This document shows positions 43,178-55,151 of a DNA stretch of 64,000 nucleotides, one piece after another. The position numbers and the translations under genes are program-made. The stretch is from Rhynchopus sp. YZ270_cl-10 (lineage: Eukaryota; Euglenozoa; Diplonemea; Diplonemida; Diplonemidae). The first letter of the stretch is position 1. The number at the start of each line of letters is the position of its first letter. The notes under the pieces are model-generated. The model made no database searches, had not been told where the DNA came from, and was given only the letters and a program-made list of their open reading frames with translations. The stretch spans positions 1,426,001-1,490,000 of the forward strand of contig OZ037856.1 of the NCBI GenBank assembly GCA_964035575.1, read 5' to 3'.

Positions 43178-43879
43178 AGTGAGAGTTAGAGGGTGAGAGT
43201 GTGTGTATAGAAGCGTGTAGAGAATGACAGTTTGCCCCATGTTTATTTTTAACCCTTTTTATTTTGTGTTTTTGGTTCTTTTCATCCTTTGGGGTTTGCC
43301 CCCCCCTTTCCCCCCTTTCCGCCCCCCTTCCTTTTTGTTAATATTTTTGGTTGGCTGCTGGCTAGGACGGGTCTACCCCAGCGACGGCCCTTACCCCTTG
43401 GACGAGGCTCTGAGGGTAGAGGGCAGTCTTGGAGTAAGACCTGTCTAAGAGCCAGGCCAGTGGCATCAGGAGCCATTGGGCCACTTTTATAGATTGTGCA
43501 GTAGAGTAGAGTTTGTACAGAACTCTTGTCCTTTGAGTTTCTTTTTTCACTCCTTTAGTTTTTCATTTTTACCTTGTGAAGGTCAATTTCAATTTTTCAT
43601 TTTTCAAAACCACCACAGGTAAGCACGAGACCCACCATTGTTGTTGTTGATTTTGTTGTGCGTTATTGTTGTTTTCCCCTTTGGGTGTCAGTCAGTCGGG
43701 TCAGGTCACACTTACAGAAGTTCTCAAAAATTTTCACCAAAAAGAAAACTACTAAAAAGATTATGGAACTTCCTTTTTATTTGTTTGTGTGTTACAGAGG
43801 AAACGGCTCACTCAATCCCCTCCTTCTCCTCTCCTCCCCTCCCCAAGACAAAGCAAAATAAAACTACACCGGTAGACAG

Positions 43880-43932
<53 letters not shown>
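43178..43932 (+). other. B0 3' UTR and poly(A)
   Basis: About 705 bp of 3' UTR with C-rich and T-rich blocks. AATAAA at 43857-43862 lies 20 nt before the A tract (43883-43932), a normal spacing for host-type cleavage and polyadenylation. The intron-like block is at 43619-43797. Confidence 0.85.
43619..43797 (+). other. Intron-like block in B0 3' UTR
   Basis: CAG|GTAAGC donor (43616-43624), CTACTAAA branch-like string near 43749, T-rich tract and TTACAG|AGG acceptor (43792-43800). Length 179 nt, kept in every B copy that contains this region. Confidence 0.55.
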
Positions 43933-43935
<3 letters not shown>

Positions 43936-44178
43936 TGCTTATTTAATGTGACAGACTGCATGTGTGGGCGTGAAGATTTTGACCATGCAATTATGGATGA
44001 TTTTGCTTTTGATGATGATAATGAAAGGGAGGAGGACACAAAACCAAAAGCTGAAAAAAGAGCTGGTCAGCCAAGGAGAAGGCCGAAGACAAACAGGACT
44101 GGGAGAGGGATACCAATTGGAACACTAGAAGAAGCTGAGGAATCGCTTTTGGAGGTGGGCCACAAAGCAATGCTGCTG

Positions 44179-44179
<1 letters not shown>
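43933..44179 (+). other. Non-element DNA between B0 and B4, with a short open frame
   Basis: 247 bp matching no element here. A frame from about 43948 runs through it without stop: TDCMCGREDFDHAIMDDFAF, then acidic and basic stretches with RRRPKTNRTGRG and LEEAEESLLEVGHKAM. The composition is AT-richer than the LINE genes. It could be a host exon, or part of another transposon's gene with an AT-hook-like basic motif. It probably represents the original target region. I do not recognise the protein. Confidence 0.45.
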
Positions 44180-44212
<33 letters not shown>

Positions 44213-44899
44213 CATTTTGCTTTGTCTTGGGGAGGGGAGGGGAGGAGAAGGAGGGGATTGAGTGAGCCGTTTCCTCTGTAACACACAAACAAATAAAAAG
44301 GAAGTTCCATAATCTTTTTAGTAGTTTTCTTTTTGGTGAAAATTTTTGAGAACTTCTGTAAGTGTGACCTGACCCGACTGACTGACACCCAAAGGGTAAA
44401 ACAACAATAACGCACAACAAAATCAACAACAACAATGGTGGGTCTCGTGCTTACCTGTGGTGGTTTTGAAAAATGAAAAATTTAAATTGACCTTCACAAG
44501 GTAAAAATGAAAAACTAAAGGAGTGAAAAAAGGAACTCAAAGGACAAGAGTTCTGTACAAACTCTACTCTACTGCACAATCTATAAAAGTGGCCCAATGG
44601 CTCCTGATGCCACTGGCCTGGCTCTTAGACAGGTCTTACTCCGAGACTGCCCTCTACCCTCAGAGCCTCGTCCAAGGGGTAAGGGCCGTCGCTGGGGTAG
44701 ACCCGTCCTAGCCAGCAGCCAACCAAAAATATTAACAAATAGGAAGGGGGGCGGAAAGGGGGGAAAGGGGGGGGCAAACCCCAAAGGATGAAAAGAACCA
44801 AAAACACAAAATAAAAAGGGTTAAAAATAAACATGGGGCAAACTGTCATTCTCTACACGCTTCTACACACACACTCTCACCCTCTAACTCTCTAACTCT

Positions 44900-44957
44900 C
44901 TAATTCTTTTTATTCCCCTTTTTCCCCTTCCTTCCTCCGCTCTGTCTCCCCTTCTGT
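44900..44957 (-). pseudogene. B4 ORF, last codons
   Basis: The stop codon (44900-44902) and the basic tail codons of B4. It is separated from the rest of the gene by B3 and C1, which inserted at the sequence CTCCCCTTCTGT. Confidence 0.85.
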
Positions 44958-44998
44958 TTACAGGGGACCATTTTTTACAGGGGACCATTTTTTACACA
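44958..44998 (+). repeat. B3 5' tandem monomers (2 copies)
   Basis: Two units of ACAGGGGACCATTTTTT followed by ACACATTACAACACACTTG. The same junction follows nine units in B1. Confidence 0.85.
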
Positions 44999-45185
44999 TT
45001 ACAACACACTTGTCCTTTCTTTTTACCCTCCCTCCCTCCCCCTTTCCTTTGTTTTATTGTGAGCCTTGTACGCCTCCACGGGGCGGTCCCTGGGCAACGG
45101 TTGAGGAGTGCAGGCCGGCGAAGCGCAAGGAGTAGTGTGTCTTGTCCTTCTTTGTTTTCGTTTTTTGGTTTTTGCTTTTTTAAAA

Positions 45186-45365
45186 ATGAGGAGGAAGGCC
45201 CTTTTGGGGGCGTTGTGGGTGGTGCTGCATGTCTGCATCAGCAACAGCAGCAGGTGCTACACCAACAGCAGCAGCAACAGCAGCAACAGCAGCAACAGCA
45301 GCAACAGCAGCAACAGCAGCAACAGCAGCAACAGCAGCAACAGCAGCAACAGCAGCAACAGCAAG

Positions 45366-45399
<34 letters not shown>

Positions 45400-45433
45400 G
45401 CAACAACAGCAACAGCAGCAACAGCAGCAACAT

Positions 45434-45474
<41 letters not shown>

Positions 45475-45519
45475 GGTGCTACACCAACAGCAGCAGCAAC
45501 AACATATGCCACACCAGCT

Positions 45520-45552
<33 letters not shown>

Positions 45553-48500
45553 ACAGCAGCAACAGCAGCAACAGCAGCAACAGCAGCAACAGCAGCAACA
45601 GCAGCAACAGCAGCAACAGCAGCAACAGCAGCAACAGCAGCAACAGCAGCAACAGCAGCAACAGCAGCAACAGCAGCAACAGCAGCAACAGCAGCAACAG
45701 CAGCAACAGCAGCAACAGCAGCAACAGCAGCAACAGCAGCAACAGCAGCAACAGCAGCAACAGCAGCAACAGCAGCAACAGCAGCAACAGCAGCAACAGC
45801 AGCAACAGCAGCAACAACATAAGCTGCATCAACAGCAGTAGCAGGAGCACCAACAGCAGGAGCGGCAGCTTCCTATGCTACAACAGCTTCCTCATCAGTG
45901 GCAGGAGCCCCATTCCCCCCCTTTTTTACCCCAAAAAGAGGCCTCTTGAGCCCAACAACCCAAGCAGCTGCAGCTTTGATAGCAGCAACAAAAACGTGTG
46001 TGGAGGCAACAAAGTAAAGAACTGTTGTCATAACAACCCACACCCCCCTTCCCCCCATGATATCCCCAAAAAGAGGCAATGTATGCCCAACCACATCAGT
46101 GGCTGCAACTGTGATAGCAGCAAAAACGAAATCTTCGGAGTCCTGGGTGGGGTCCCAGTATCACCCCTGGTGTGCAGCAGCAGCAGTTCCAAAGGCCTTT
46201 ACAGCAGCAGTTCCAACAGCAGGCTCTACAGCTTTTTCACCAGCAGTTCCAAAGGCTTCTGCAGCAGCGGTTCCAACAGCAGGTCCAACAGCAGGCACAA
46301 CAGCAGTTTAAACAGCAGTTCCAACGGCTTCTGCAGCAGCAAGAGCGTTTCCAAAAGCAGTTCCAGCAGCAGTTCCAGCAGCAGTTCCAACAGCAGGCAC
46401 AACAGCAGTTTCAACTGCAGTTCCAAAGACTTCTGCAGCAGCAGCTCCAACAGCAGGTCCAACAGCAGGCACAACAGCAGTTTCAACAGCAGTTCCAATG
46501 GCTTCTGCGGCAGCAGCTCCAACGGCGGGTCCAGCAGCGTCTCCAACAGCAGTTCCAGCAGCAGTTCCAACAGCAGGCACAACAGCAGTGTAAACAGCAG
46601 TTCCAATGGCTTCTGCAGCAGCAGTTCCAACAGCGTTTCCAAAAGCAGTTCCAGCAACAGGCACAACAGCAGTTTCATCAGCAGTTCCAAGGACTTCTGC
46701 GGCAGCAGCTCTAACGGCAGGTCCAACAGCAGTTCCAACAGCAGGCTTAACAGCAGTTTTAACAGCAGTTCCAAAGACTTCTGCAGCAGCGGTTCCAACA
46801 GCAGGTCCAACAGCGTCTCCAAAAGCAGTTCCAGCAGCAGTTCCAACAGCAGGCACAACAGCAGTTTCAACTGCAGTTCCAAAGACTTCGGCAGCAGCAG
46901 CTCCAACAGCAGGTCCAACAGCAGGCTTAGCAGCAGTTTCAACAGCAGTTCCAAAGACTTCTGCAGCAGCGTTTCCAACAGCCGTTCCAGCAGCAGTTCC
47001 AGCAGCAGTTCCAACAGCAGGCACAACAGCAGTTTAAACAGCAGTTCCAATGGCTTCTGCAGCAGCAGTTCCAACAGCGTTTCCAAAAGCAGTTCCAGCA
47101 ACAGGCACAACAGCAGGCACAACAGCAGTTTCATCAGCAGTTCCAAGGACTTCTGCGGCAGCAGCTCTAACGGCAGGTCCAACAGCAGTTCCAACAGCAG
47201 GCTTAACAGCAGTTTTAACAGCAGTTCCAAAGACTTCTGCAGCAGCGGTTCCAACAGCAGGTCCAACAGCGTCTCCAAAAGCAGTTCCAGCAGCAGTTCC
47301 AACAGCAGGCACAACAGCAGTTTCAACTGCAGTTCCATAGACTTCTGCAGCAGCAGTTCCAACAGCAGGTCCAACAGCAGCACCAACATCAACAGCAGAC
47401 GCAGCAACAACAACTTAGGGGGTGGTGAGCGAGGTATGCTGGTGTTCGGGGTCAGCCTTGAGGGGCGAGAAGGACAGAGTGGCTGTGTGATGATGCGGGT
47501 GTGGCAAAAGGGGTGTGTACAGATAGAGTTTTGGTTCGACTGGTGGTGCAACCTCTGGGAGGTCTTCACCTCCTTGCGTCAACCTGACCCCTGCTGGGTA
47601 GTCGAGGCACCTGAGTGGGGAGTGTTTGTGTCGTTCGCGGTCCTGGATCTGTGGAAGGACAGACGCGCCCCTACCCTCAGTCATCTCATTTTGTGGCTAG
47701 TGGGCAGGAGGACCAGGAGGACGCGACGAGGACACCGGTCCTTGAACTGGACCAAGTCACAGGCGGGCAGGCTCCGTCGGCGCAAGGCGCCCTGCAATCG
47801 TCCGCCCTCTCCGGCAGCGCACCCAGTTTTCCGCAGGATCAGGGTCGCCGATGCGTTGAGAGGTGCTTTGCAGTGTGTGGCCATCTGGGTTCTGGTTTTT
47901 GTGGGGTCTGAGCTTGGGAGGTCAGCGCCACATGTTTTGGGTTGCGCGCTTTTTCGGGACGCGGAGGTGCTGGGGGTGGGTGTGCTGCGGGGACTGTGCC
48001 GCGTTCGGAGAGGATGGCGGTGGCTGGAAGGGGCGAGCGAGCGAGTGCGCCGATGGACCGGAGGGATCCGAGTGGCTGCCAGCTTGGTGAGGGCCAGTGT
48101 GATGGGGGTGGGTCAGTTGTCGGTGTGTGCAGCCGAGTGGGTGTGGGTTGCATGGTCCGCAGGTGGTTGTTTGGCGGGTTTTGTGGCACTGGTCGGCGTC
48201 GCGCGCCCACTTGGCTGGGTTCTTCTCTTGGAGGTGCGCCGTGTGGCAGCACGCAGGTGGACTCGTAGGATCGGGATGGCATTTGGCATGCTGGTGGTGT
48301 CCCTACTGGTCTTGCTGTCGCTGTTGTGGCGAGCGGTGACGCCCTGGGACCTGCGCCCTGCCCCTGCGGATCCGGAGCACCCGATCAGCTTGTCCCCGTT
48401 TGCGTTGACCGGTGGGTGCGCAAACGTGAACGCTCCTGCGTATACAGAGCAAGCGGTGTCTGTGGACGCGACTCTGGCGAAGTTTGGAGCTAAACGCATC

Positions 48501-51500
48501 CCCAACGTGTCCACAAATGATTGTGGTTATGTGGCACTACACCTCTGGGACCACGACACGCAGCCGGACGTGAGGGCAATGCGCAAGCAGCTGTATGACA
48601 CAGCAGTGGAGGTGTCGAACCGCCTGGTGCAGGTGCTGGGGTCGCAGGAGGCCATGACGGAGTTTGCCAATGGTGTGACCGGCGAGGCCCACCTCAACCA
48701 CTTGGGGCTTCAGCTCACCGCGACAGCATCCCGCATCAACATCGTGGTAGTGCAGGCGTCGGAAGAGAACCCCCTCGTGCGCATCACCCCTGGTAGCAAA
48801 AGAGTCGCCAAGTCGTACGCGGAGAGCTTCCAAGCGAAACTTCCCACGGTCGTCATCGCTCTCTGTGACTCTCACTTTGAGGCAGTGGAGCTTGTCCCGG
48901 AGGTGGGGAAGACCAAGGAGGGGATGGCAGAGAAGATGAGGAAGGAGGCTCGGCAGGCAGTGCTGGACACAGCGCATTTGGATGGCATCATCCCCACCAA
49001 CACCACCACCACCGCCCCCCTGGCTACCAAGCTGGGACACATCAATGCGGATCGGGTGTTCTGCCCCTTTGATGGATGCAGAGCGGGAATTTTGTCTTCG
49101 AGTGATGCGGTCGGGGGCCTGTCTCGTAAGGGCTTGCTGCAGCACATGCGTCGCCACCAGGCGGATGGAGCGTACATCCCCGACGAGCTGTTGGGCCACT
49201 TGGGCATGTCGCGCTGTGCGAACGATCAGTGCGACATGCTATTGCCGCAGAGCAAGGAGGTCTGCAACACCTGTACGGTGCACTTTGGCGAAGAAGGCTT
49301 CACCGCTCCGTCTCCCTCCAGTCGAGGAATGCTGACAGATCAGGATGACCTCCCCTCCTTTGAAGTCATGGGGACCACCAGGATCCAGCTGAAGGGCGGG
49401 TGCCCAGACAAACACCTGCAGCTGTACAGCGAGCTCTTCCTGAGGGTCCTCATGGACATCCTGGAGTACCAGGACGAGGTGGCCTGGAAGCGCCTGGCAC
49501 TGTTCTTCACAGTGTTGCACCGGACACGGACAGAGCGAGGGGGCAAGGACCAGGAGCGACGTTTGACGAGCACCTGGGGGAAGGACTTGGAGGCTTGGAA
49601 GGCTGGCCAGTATGTCGCCCTGTGGGAGCAAACGGTAGAGGAGCGGAAGCCAAGGCCCTCTGGGTGGTCGGATGAAGACACTGACGAAGGGAGACGGAAG
49701 CGCACCATAGCCAAAGCGAGAGCAGGACTCCCGAGCCAGGCCATGTCATGCGCTACCAGCGACGGCCTCGCCCCACAGACACCGGCGACGCTGGAAAAGC
49801 TTCAGACGAAGCACCCAGCCGCAGCTGATGCCAAGGCCCTGGAGCAGGCGGATTGGCCACAGCCTCAGGAGGTCCCACCGGTGACAGTGGTGGAGGTGAT
49901 GAAGGCCCTGCGGAGCATGCCGAAGTCATCGGCGGCGGGTCCCTCGAACGTGACGGGCGCGCACCTTCGTACACTTTGCCTACAGAGGCGGGCTAAGGGA
50001 ACTTTGGCAGCGCTGGCCGCAGTGTTGACGTCTTTGGCACGAGGAAATGCTCCAGTGGAGGTGGCTGAGTTCTTCGCCGGCGCTAACTTGGTGGCTCTCC
50101 GGAAGCCTGCAAAGGGGCCGGGCCTGGAGGAGGACGTGCGTCCGATTGCGGTTGGGGACACTCTCCGCAGACTGGTGGGAAAGATTCTGTCGGCGCGAGT
50201 GCGGGTGCCTGCTAGGACGCTTCTTCTTCGAGGGAACCAGGTGGGGGTGGCAACGGCAAGGGGGGCGGCAGTGGCGACTGATGTTATCTCGCAGTACGCC
50301 GGGCGCAACCGCGGAAAAGGTAAAGTCATTTTGAAAATTGACTACCGTAACGCGTTCAACTGCGTAGACCGCCTGTCGATGCTAAGAGCGGTCGACGCCA
50401 ACCTCCCCGAGCTGGCCCCATGGGTGCGATGGTGTTACCTGGAGCACTCTAGCCTGTTCTATGGTGGGGATACCATAAAGTCTCAGCGCGGAGCTCAACA
50501 AGGAGATCCCTTGGGCCCGCTTCTCTTCTCCCTGACCATCCACCAGATGGCGCTAGAGCTGAAGGGGCACCCAGGCCTGGATGGGACTTTGTGGTACCTC
50601 GATGACGGCTCTCTGAGGGGGTCCCCTAAGGCGGTTTTCGAGGCGTACCAGGTTCTGTGCACTCGTAGCTCCGAACTGGGGTTGGAGGTGAACGCGAACA
50701 AGTGTGAGCTCATCTCCACTGGTGGCGTCTCCAAGGAGGATCTCGAGGCCGTGGGGTTCACGTTGAACGAGGGTGGACAGGACGCCATGGGTGAAGGCGG
50801 GTTTCGGCTGTTGGATGTGGATGGGTTCGATTTCTTGGGCATCCCCATTGGGTCTGCGGCTTTCTGCGAGGAGTACATGGCCCGGAAGGTGGACGATTCC
50901 CGCCGCAACCTGGAAGCCCTTGTGGACCTCGGGGACTCCCAGGCAGCCTTCTACGTACTGAGATACTGCGAAGGCTACTGCCGCATGGTGTTCTACATGC
51001 GGGGGATCCCACAGTGCGCGGAGTACCTGACGGCTTTTGACGACCTGATTGACAGGTGCCTGGCTGCGCTTCTGCATGACCCGGATGGGGCGCTGCCGGA
51101 GTTGGCAAGGGCGCAGGCGGCGCTTCCTGTGGCGCTTGGGGGGCTGGGTATCCGTCGCACAGTGGACCATCGGACGGCTGCGTCCCTCGCCTCTCAGTCA
51201 GGGAACCTGCAACTGTCGCAGGCCTTGGACCCTGCGTTCACCTGGGATGAGGAGAGATGGAACAGCGCGGCTGAGGAGTACAACTCCAGGGTACCGGTGG
51301 CGTTTCACGTGGACAGGGCTCAGCCGAAGAAGATCCTGGAGCAGCAGAGTCTGTCGTCTGCGGTGATTGACGCCCAGGCAGACAAGTTGATGCAACAGCT
51401 CTGCATGCGAGACCGAGCACGGATGAAGTCCCTTCTCCTGCCGCTTTCTGGGACGTACCTCACGGCGACACCCTCAGCAAGGAACCAGATGTCTTCAGCG

Positions 51501-54500
51501 GACTTTGCGGTTGTGACCCGTTTCCGACTAGGGGTGGCCATCCATGCGGAGGGAACGACTTGCTCGGCATGTCAGGGGGGGCAGAAAAGGGTTGTCATGG
51601 ACTCCTTTGGCGACCACACCTTTGGCTGCCCCTACGCCAAACACCGCGTCGCCCGCCACAACGCCTTGCGGGATTCGGTGTACAGAGCGGCTCAAGGGGC
51701 GGGCTTGGACCCTGCTTTGGAGGAGACCGTGAGAGTGGATTTGGAGTCGAAGAAGCGGCCAGGCGACGTCTACCTCCCAGTAGGAGTGGCGGAAAATGGA
51801 CCTCGTTGTTTGGACATCACCCACGTGTGCCCCACCTTGCCTTCCTACAGAACAGGGGCCTCGAAGTTTGTGGGCTGGTCGGCGAAGAACCAGGGCCAGG
51901 TCAAACGGGAGAAGCACGAGCGGGATTTGAACAAGATCAACACCAAGTTCTCCCCTATTGTGTTTGAAGCCTTCGGGGGTGCAGGCGACGAGGCGAACCT
52001 CTTGATTGCGCAGCTTGGAGGCCTGACGACGGGACAGACGTCGCACCTGACAGGGTCGGCAGAGTTGCGCATCCGGGAGAGCATTGCGGTGGCGTACCAG
52101 AAAAAGGTCGCATCTTCCTTTCTGGAGCGGGGTGCTATGTGTGTAGGGATTGCCACCCTGAAGCGGGAGCCGTGTGTGGAGGTAGATGTGGCACCGTCTG
52201 CAGAGGACATGGACCGGTTTGGACGCCGCAGTGCAGGGGCCGTGGAACCTCTCTGTGATGATGCGAACCCTGACGACGATATGAGTCGTCCTGCTCCAGA
52301 CCGGTCGGAGGAGCAGCAGGGGAAGCGCAAGAGGGACGTGAAGCCGGACCACGTGGAGCCACCGAGGAAGCGGACCGGGAGGTTCGATTCGGCTACCGTG
52401 ATTCCGGAAGGGCCGGGTCTCGATGTGGTGCGTGAGTGGGAGTTTTTGCGTGAGTGCCCGGCAGCGCAGAGGCCTCGGGCGACGGAACAGGCGGCCAAGC
52501 TGGGAGCCTCGAAGGTGACTTGGTCGTTTGTGGCGGGGGACTGTGCTTTTGAGGCTTTGCTCTTCGCCACTGGGCGCACGGATTTGTCGGTGGAGGGTCT
52601 GCGCCAGGCGGCAGTGAAGAAGGTCCAGGGCCGCGCTGATCTGTCGAGTGCGGCTGTCCCTAATTTTGGGGTCTGGCAGCGGCTGATGACGAGTGGGGAC
52701 AGAGGAGACGAGCGTACGTGGGCGGATGCCATTGCAGTGGCGGGGGCAGGGGAGGCTCTTGAGGTATCTGTGGTCATCCTCAACGAGTTCGCCCGCCCTT
52801 CTCTGATGGTGCCAAGAAAACGGCCTAAGGCAGTGGTCCTTCTCCTCCACTCGGGTGACCAGGATGCGGCAGATGGATCCGGCAGTATCCCGGGACACTA
52901 CGAGCCCCTCACCATGGACCCGGCTCTGCAGCAGCACATCCTGTCTTTTGAGGCCACAGGTGGTAAGGGGGAGTGCCAGTCAGAGCGCCCCATGGCTTTT
53001 GTGGGAGCGAGGGAGGCGGAGGCGTCGAACACTTTCCTGCAGTGCGAACAATGCAGCAAGCTCTTCGATGCGTCGGACGCACACTTCTGCTGTCACACGT
53101 GTGGTGGCTTGGCATGTCTGCACTGCGCTCAGGGGTCCAAGCACTGCCCTCTGTCGCAAATTGGCAGGGCGGAATATTTCAGTGCCCTGTCTTTTTTGCA
53201 CTCGAATGTTCCGGCTCAGGCTGCCTCTGCGGAGGGGAGCGGAGACCCACCACCTAAACGGGCTCCTTCTCCAGCAGTGCCAGCTCCCGAGGGCGAGGAC
53301 GTCGAGGAGGTAGACATGCCAATGGCGAGCGAAGAGGGGCAGCAGGCAGAACAGAAGCAGCAGAAGCACGAGAAGCAACGGAAACAGCAGAAGCAGCAAC
53401 AACAAAAGGCGGACCAGGAGAAGAAGGAAGCGTTGCAGCGTGCGTCGGACGCGTGGCAGCAAGCCCTGGAGGTACGGCGGGAGCATCGTCGGTCGTGGGG
53501 ACCGGATTTGGCCGCGCTTCGGGGCACTTTTGGCGACCGCCAGCAGGAGTTGAGTCGTTTCCTGGAGGAACAGAATGTGCGTCTGGACCAGGCGAAGGCG
53601 GCGGACAGGCATCGTGTGGAGGAGCTGACCGCCAGGCACAAGCGGGAAGTCGCAGAGGACGCGAAGAAGATGCATGCGCAGTACTTGGAAGACTGCGATC
53701 GGCACCCCGAAGCAGGAGAGTCGCTCCGGGCGGAGTATGACAGGCAACGCTGCGAGAGGCATTACGCCATCGCAGCTAAGCATGAGTCGGAGCAGAAGGC
53801 GACCACTCTGTTGTTGACGGCGGTGAACCTCTCCCGACAGCTGGAGGCAGAACGCATGGTGGCATACGGGCGGTGCTTTGGGGTGGTGTGCGAAGGGCGG
53901 CTATTCCTCCCCTGCCATGCGGTGCGGAGAGCGGTGGGCGACGACCCTGAAGGACTCGAACCTGACTGTGTCGGCGACTGGATGGCTCTCTTTGGTCCTC
54001 AAGGTGCTTCTCCGTGCCCGGGCGAGTTCCTGTACTGCTGGGCGACACAGCAGCCGTGGAGTGGGAACGGGGAGGGGGACGGTGATTGCCCGGAGTCGGT
54101 GGTCGCCCGTCAGGCGGTTAGGAAGATAGCAGGGGAGGCCGGATACTGCGATACCTGGGGCAAGACCAGCGCGGTCATCGTCGTTCGGGAAGGCAGGGTC
54201 AGCTGGGGAACCCCTTCTCGGGATCAGCTGGAGGAGGAGGTGGGGCGACAGGCCGAGGCGGCAGACACCGAGGTGCGTGTGAAGGTGGAGGAGATGGATG
54301 ATGATGAGCAGGAGCAGGAGGAGGACCTCGACACCGCGATGGAGGGGGCGGATCGCTCGCTTTCTCTGTCAGTGGAAGGCATCCCTGACCAGAAGAAGCA
54401 AGCGAGGGTGAGGGAATTGCTGAGGGCGCAGAGCGAGGCTTGGATGTGGACGGAGGAGGAGCGGACGGAGAGGGGGGGTCTTTTCCCGTGCCTCACCATG

Positions 54501-55151
54501 GGGTCGCCGGTGCCTTCTTCTGTGACGAAGTGGATCTCCCTGTTCCACTACCGTCAGGGAGAGAAACAGGATGGCAGACCCTTGTTGTCACTCCCCCTCT
54601 CTACCGCTACTTTCACTCAGTGGTATGAGGTGATGAAGGTGGTGGGTTTGCATGAGTGGTCGGTTCAGGAAAAGTGCAAGGCAAAGTCGACGTTGCATGC
54701 CCTGACGGACAACCGGAGCAGTAGGGGGCAGGCCTTTGCAGCGGAGAGTACAAGGAGGGAGAATGAGGCACGAGCGGCTCGAGAGGGAATAGGCCGACAA
54801 CCTCAAGCCTCCTCTTCTTCTTCTTCTTCCTCCACCTCTGCAGGCCGTGGCACTACAACCTCCATCGCCCAACCTGCAGTCTCCACTTCTTCCTCCTCCT
54901 CATCGGCAGGCCGTGGCAATGCAACCTCCTCCGCCCAACCTGCTCCTTCCCCAGCTCCCAAAGGACCCCAGCGCCATGCAGCTCAGGGTAGGTCCAACAC
55001 GTCGAACGTGTTCACCGACGCAGTGGCACAAGCGACGCAGCATGTGCTCTCGCCCCAGGAGGTGCAGAGAGGGCGCAATGGTCGCGGTGGTGGACAGAAG
55101 GGGAGACAGAGCGGAGGAAGGAAGGGGAAAAAGGGGAATAAAAAGAATTAG
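45186..55151 (+). CDS. Family B LINE polyprotein (OTU-RT-RLE-OTU), 3321 aa
   Basis: The frame is open upstream but the first ATG is 45186, which gives MRRKALLGALWVVLHV as in family A. Order: signal/anchor-like N terminus; Ser/Asn/CAG tract to about residue 740 with PKKR islands (nt 45925-45990, 46056-46125); basic block; three hydrophobic stretches ending in SLLVLLSLLW; OTU-like domain 1 (Asp1112-Cys1113, His1230); C2H2 finger (Cys1293, Cys1298, His1320, His1324); CC/CC cluster; RT with motif A Asp1719 and YLDD Asp1806-Asp1807; RLE Cys2126, Cys2129, His2144, Cys2148, RPGD Asp2194 and Asp2210; basic linker; OTU-like domain 2 (Asp2452-Cys2453, His2571); RING-like cluster (nt 53040-53150); coiled coil of about 180 residues; uncharacterised region; C-terminal module (about 3097-3180); Ser-rich and basic tail. 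RT and RLE are diagnostic of an RLE-type LINE. OTU is a motif-level call. Confidence 0.9.
45238..45840 (+). repeat. B3 CAG/CAA tract
   Basis: About 600 bp of CAGCAACAG repeats, the longest near-pure run at about 45535-45815. Two GGTGCTACACCAACAG islands correspond to those in B1. It is read as Ser/Asn in the main frame. Confidence 0.93.
46170..47410 (+). repeat. B3 N-terminal minisatellite
   Basis: CAGTTCCAACAGCAG-based units, with longer blocks repeated (for example 46560-46830 compared with 47010-47280). The array order and length differ from B1, while flanking unique sequence is almost identical. Some units encode DFCSSSSNSRSN-type peptides. Confidence 0.88.

Larger units (their letters stand above)
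601..43932 (+). mobile_element. LINE B0, full-length or nearly so, split by nested insertions
   Basis: Plus-strand copy of the B family. Its pieces (601-772, 1497-1935, 38148-39325, 40351-43932) join in order into the B3 sequence from the middle of RT to the poly(A) tail. Each break holds an insertion with its own TSD: S1, B1 and A3. The 5' half would lie left of the window. The tail starts 20 nt after an AATAAA signal. B0 is among the oldest insertions here, because B1, A1, A2, A3, S1 and G all lie inside it. Its reading frame looks otherwise undamaged, which suggests the whole nest is young. Confidence 0.9.

Noticed and set aside
601-43932. Insertion of R2-type elements in ribosomal RNA genes
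   Set aside because: I see no rRNA sequence at any junction. The targets are other LINEs.
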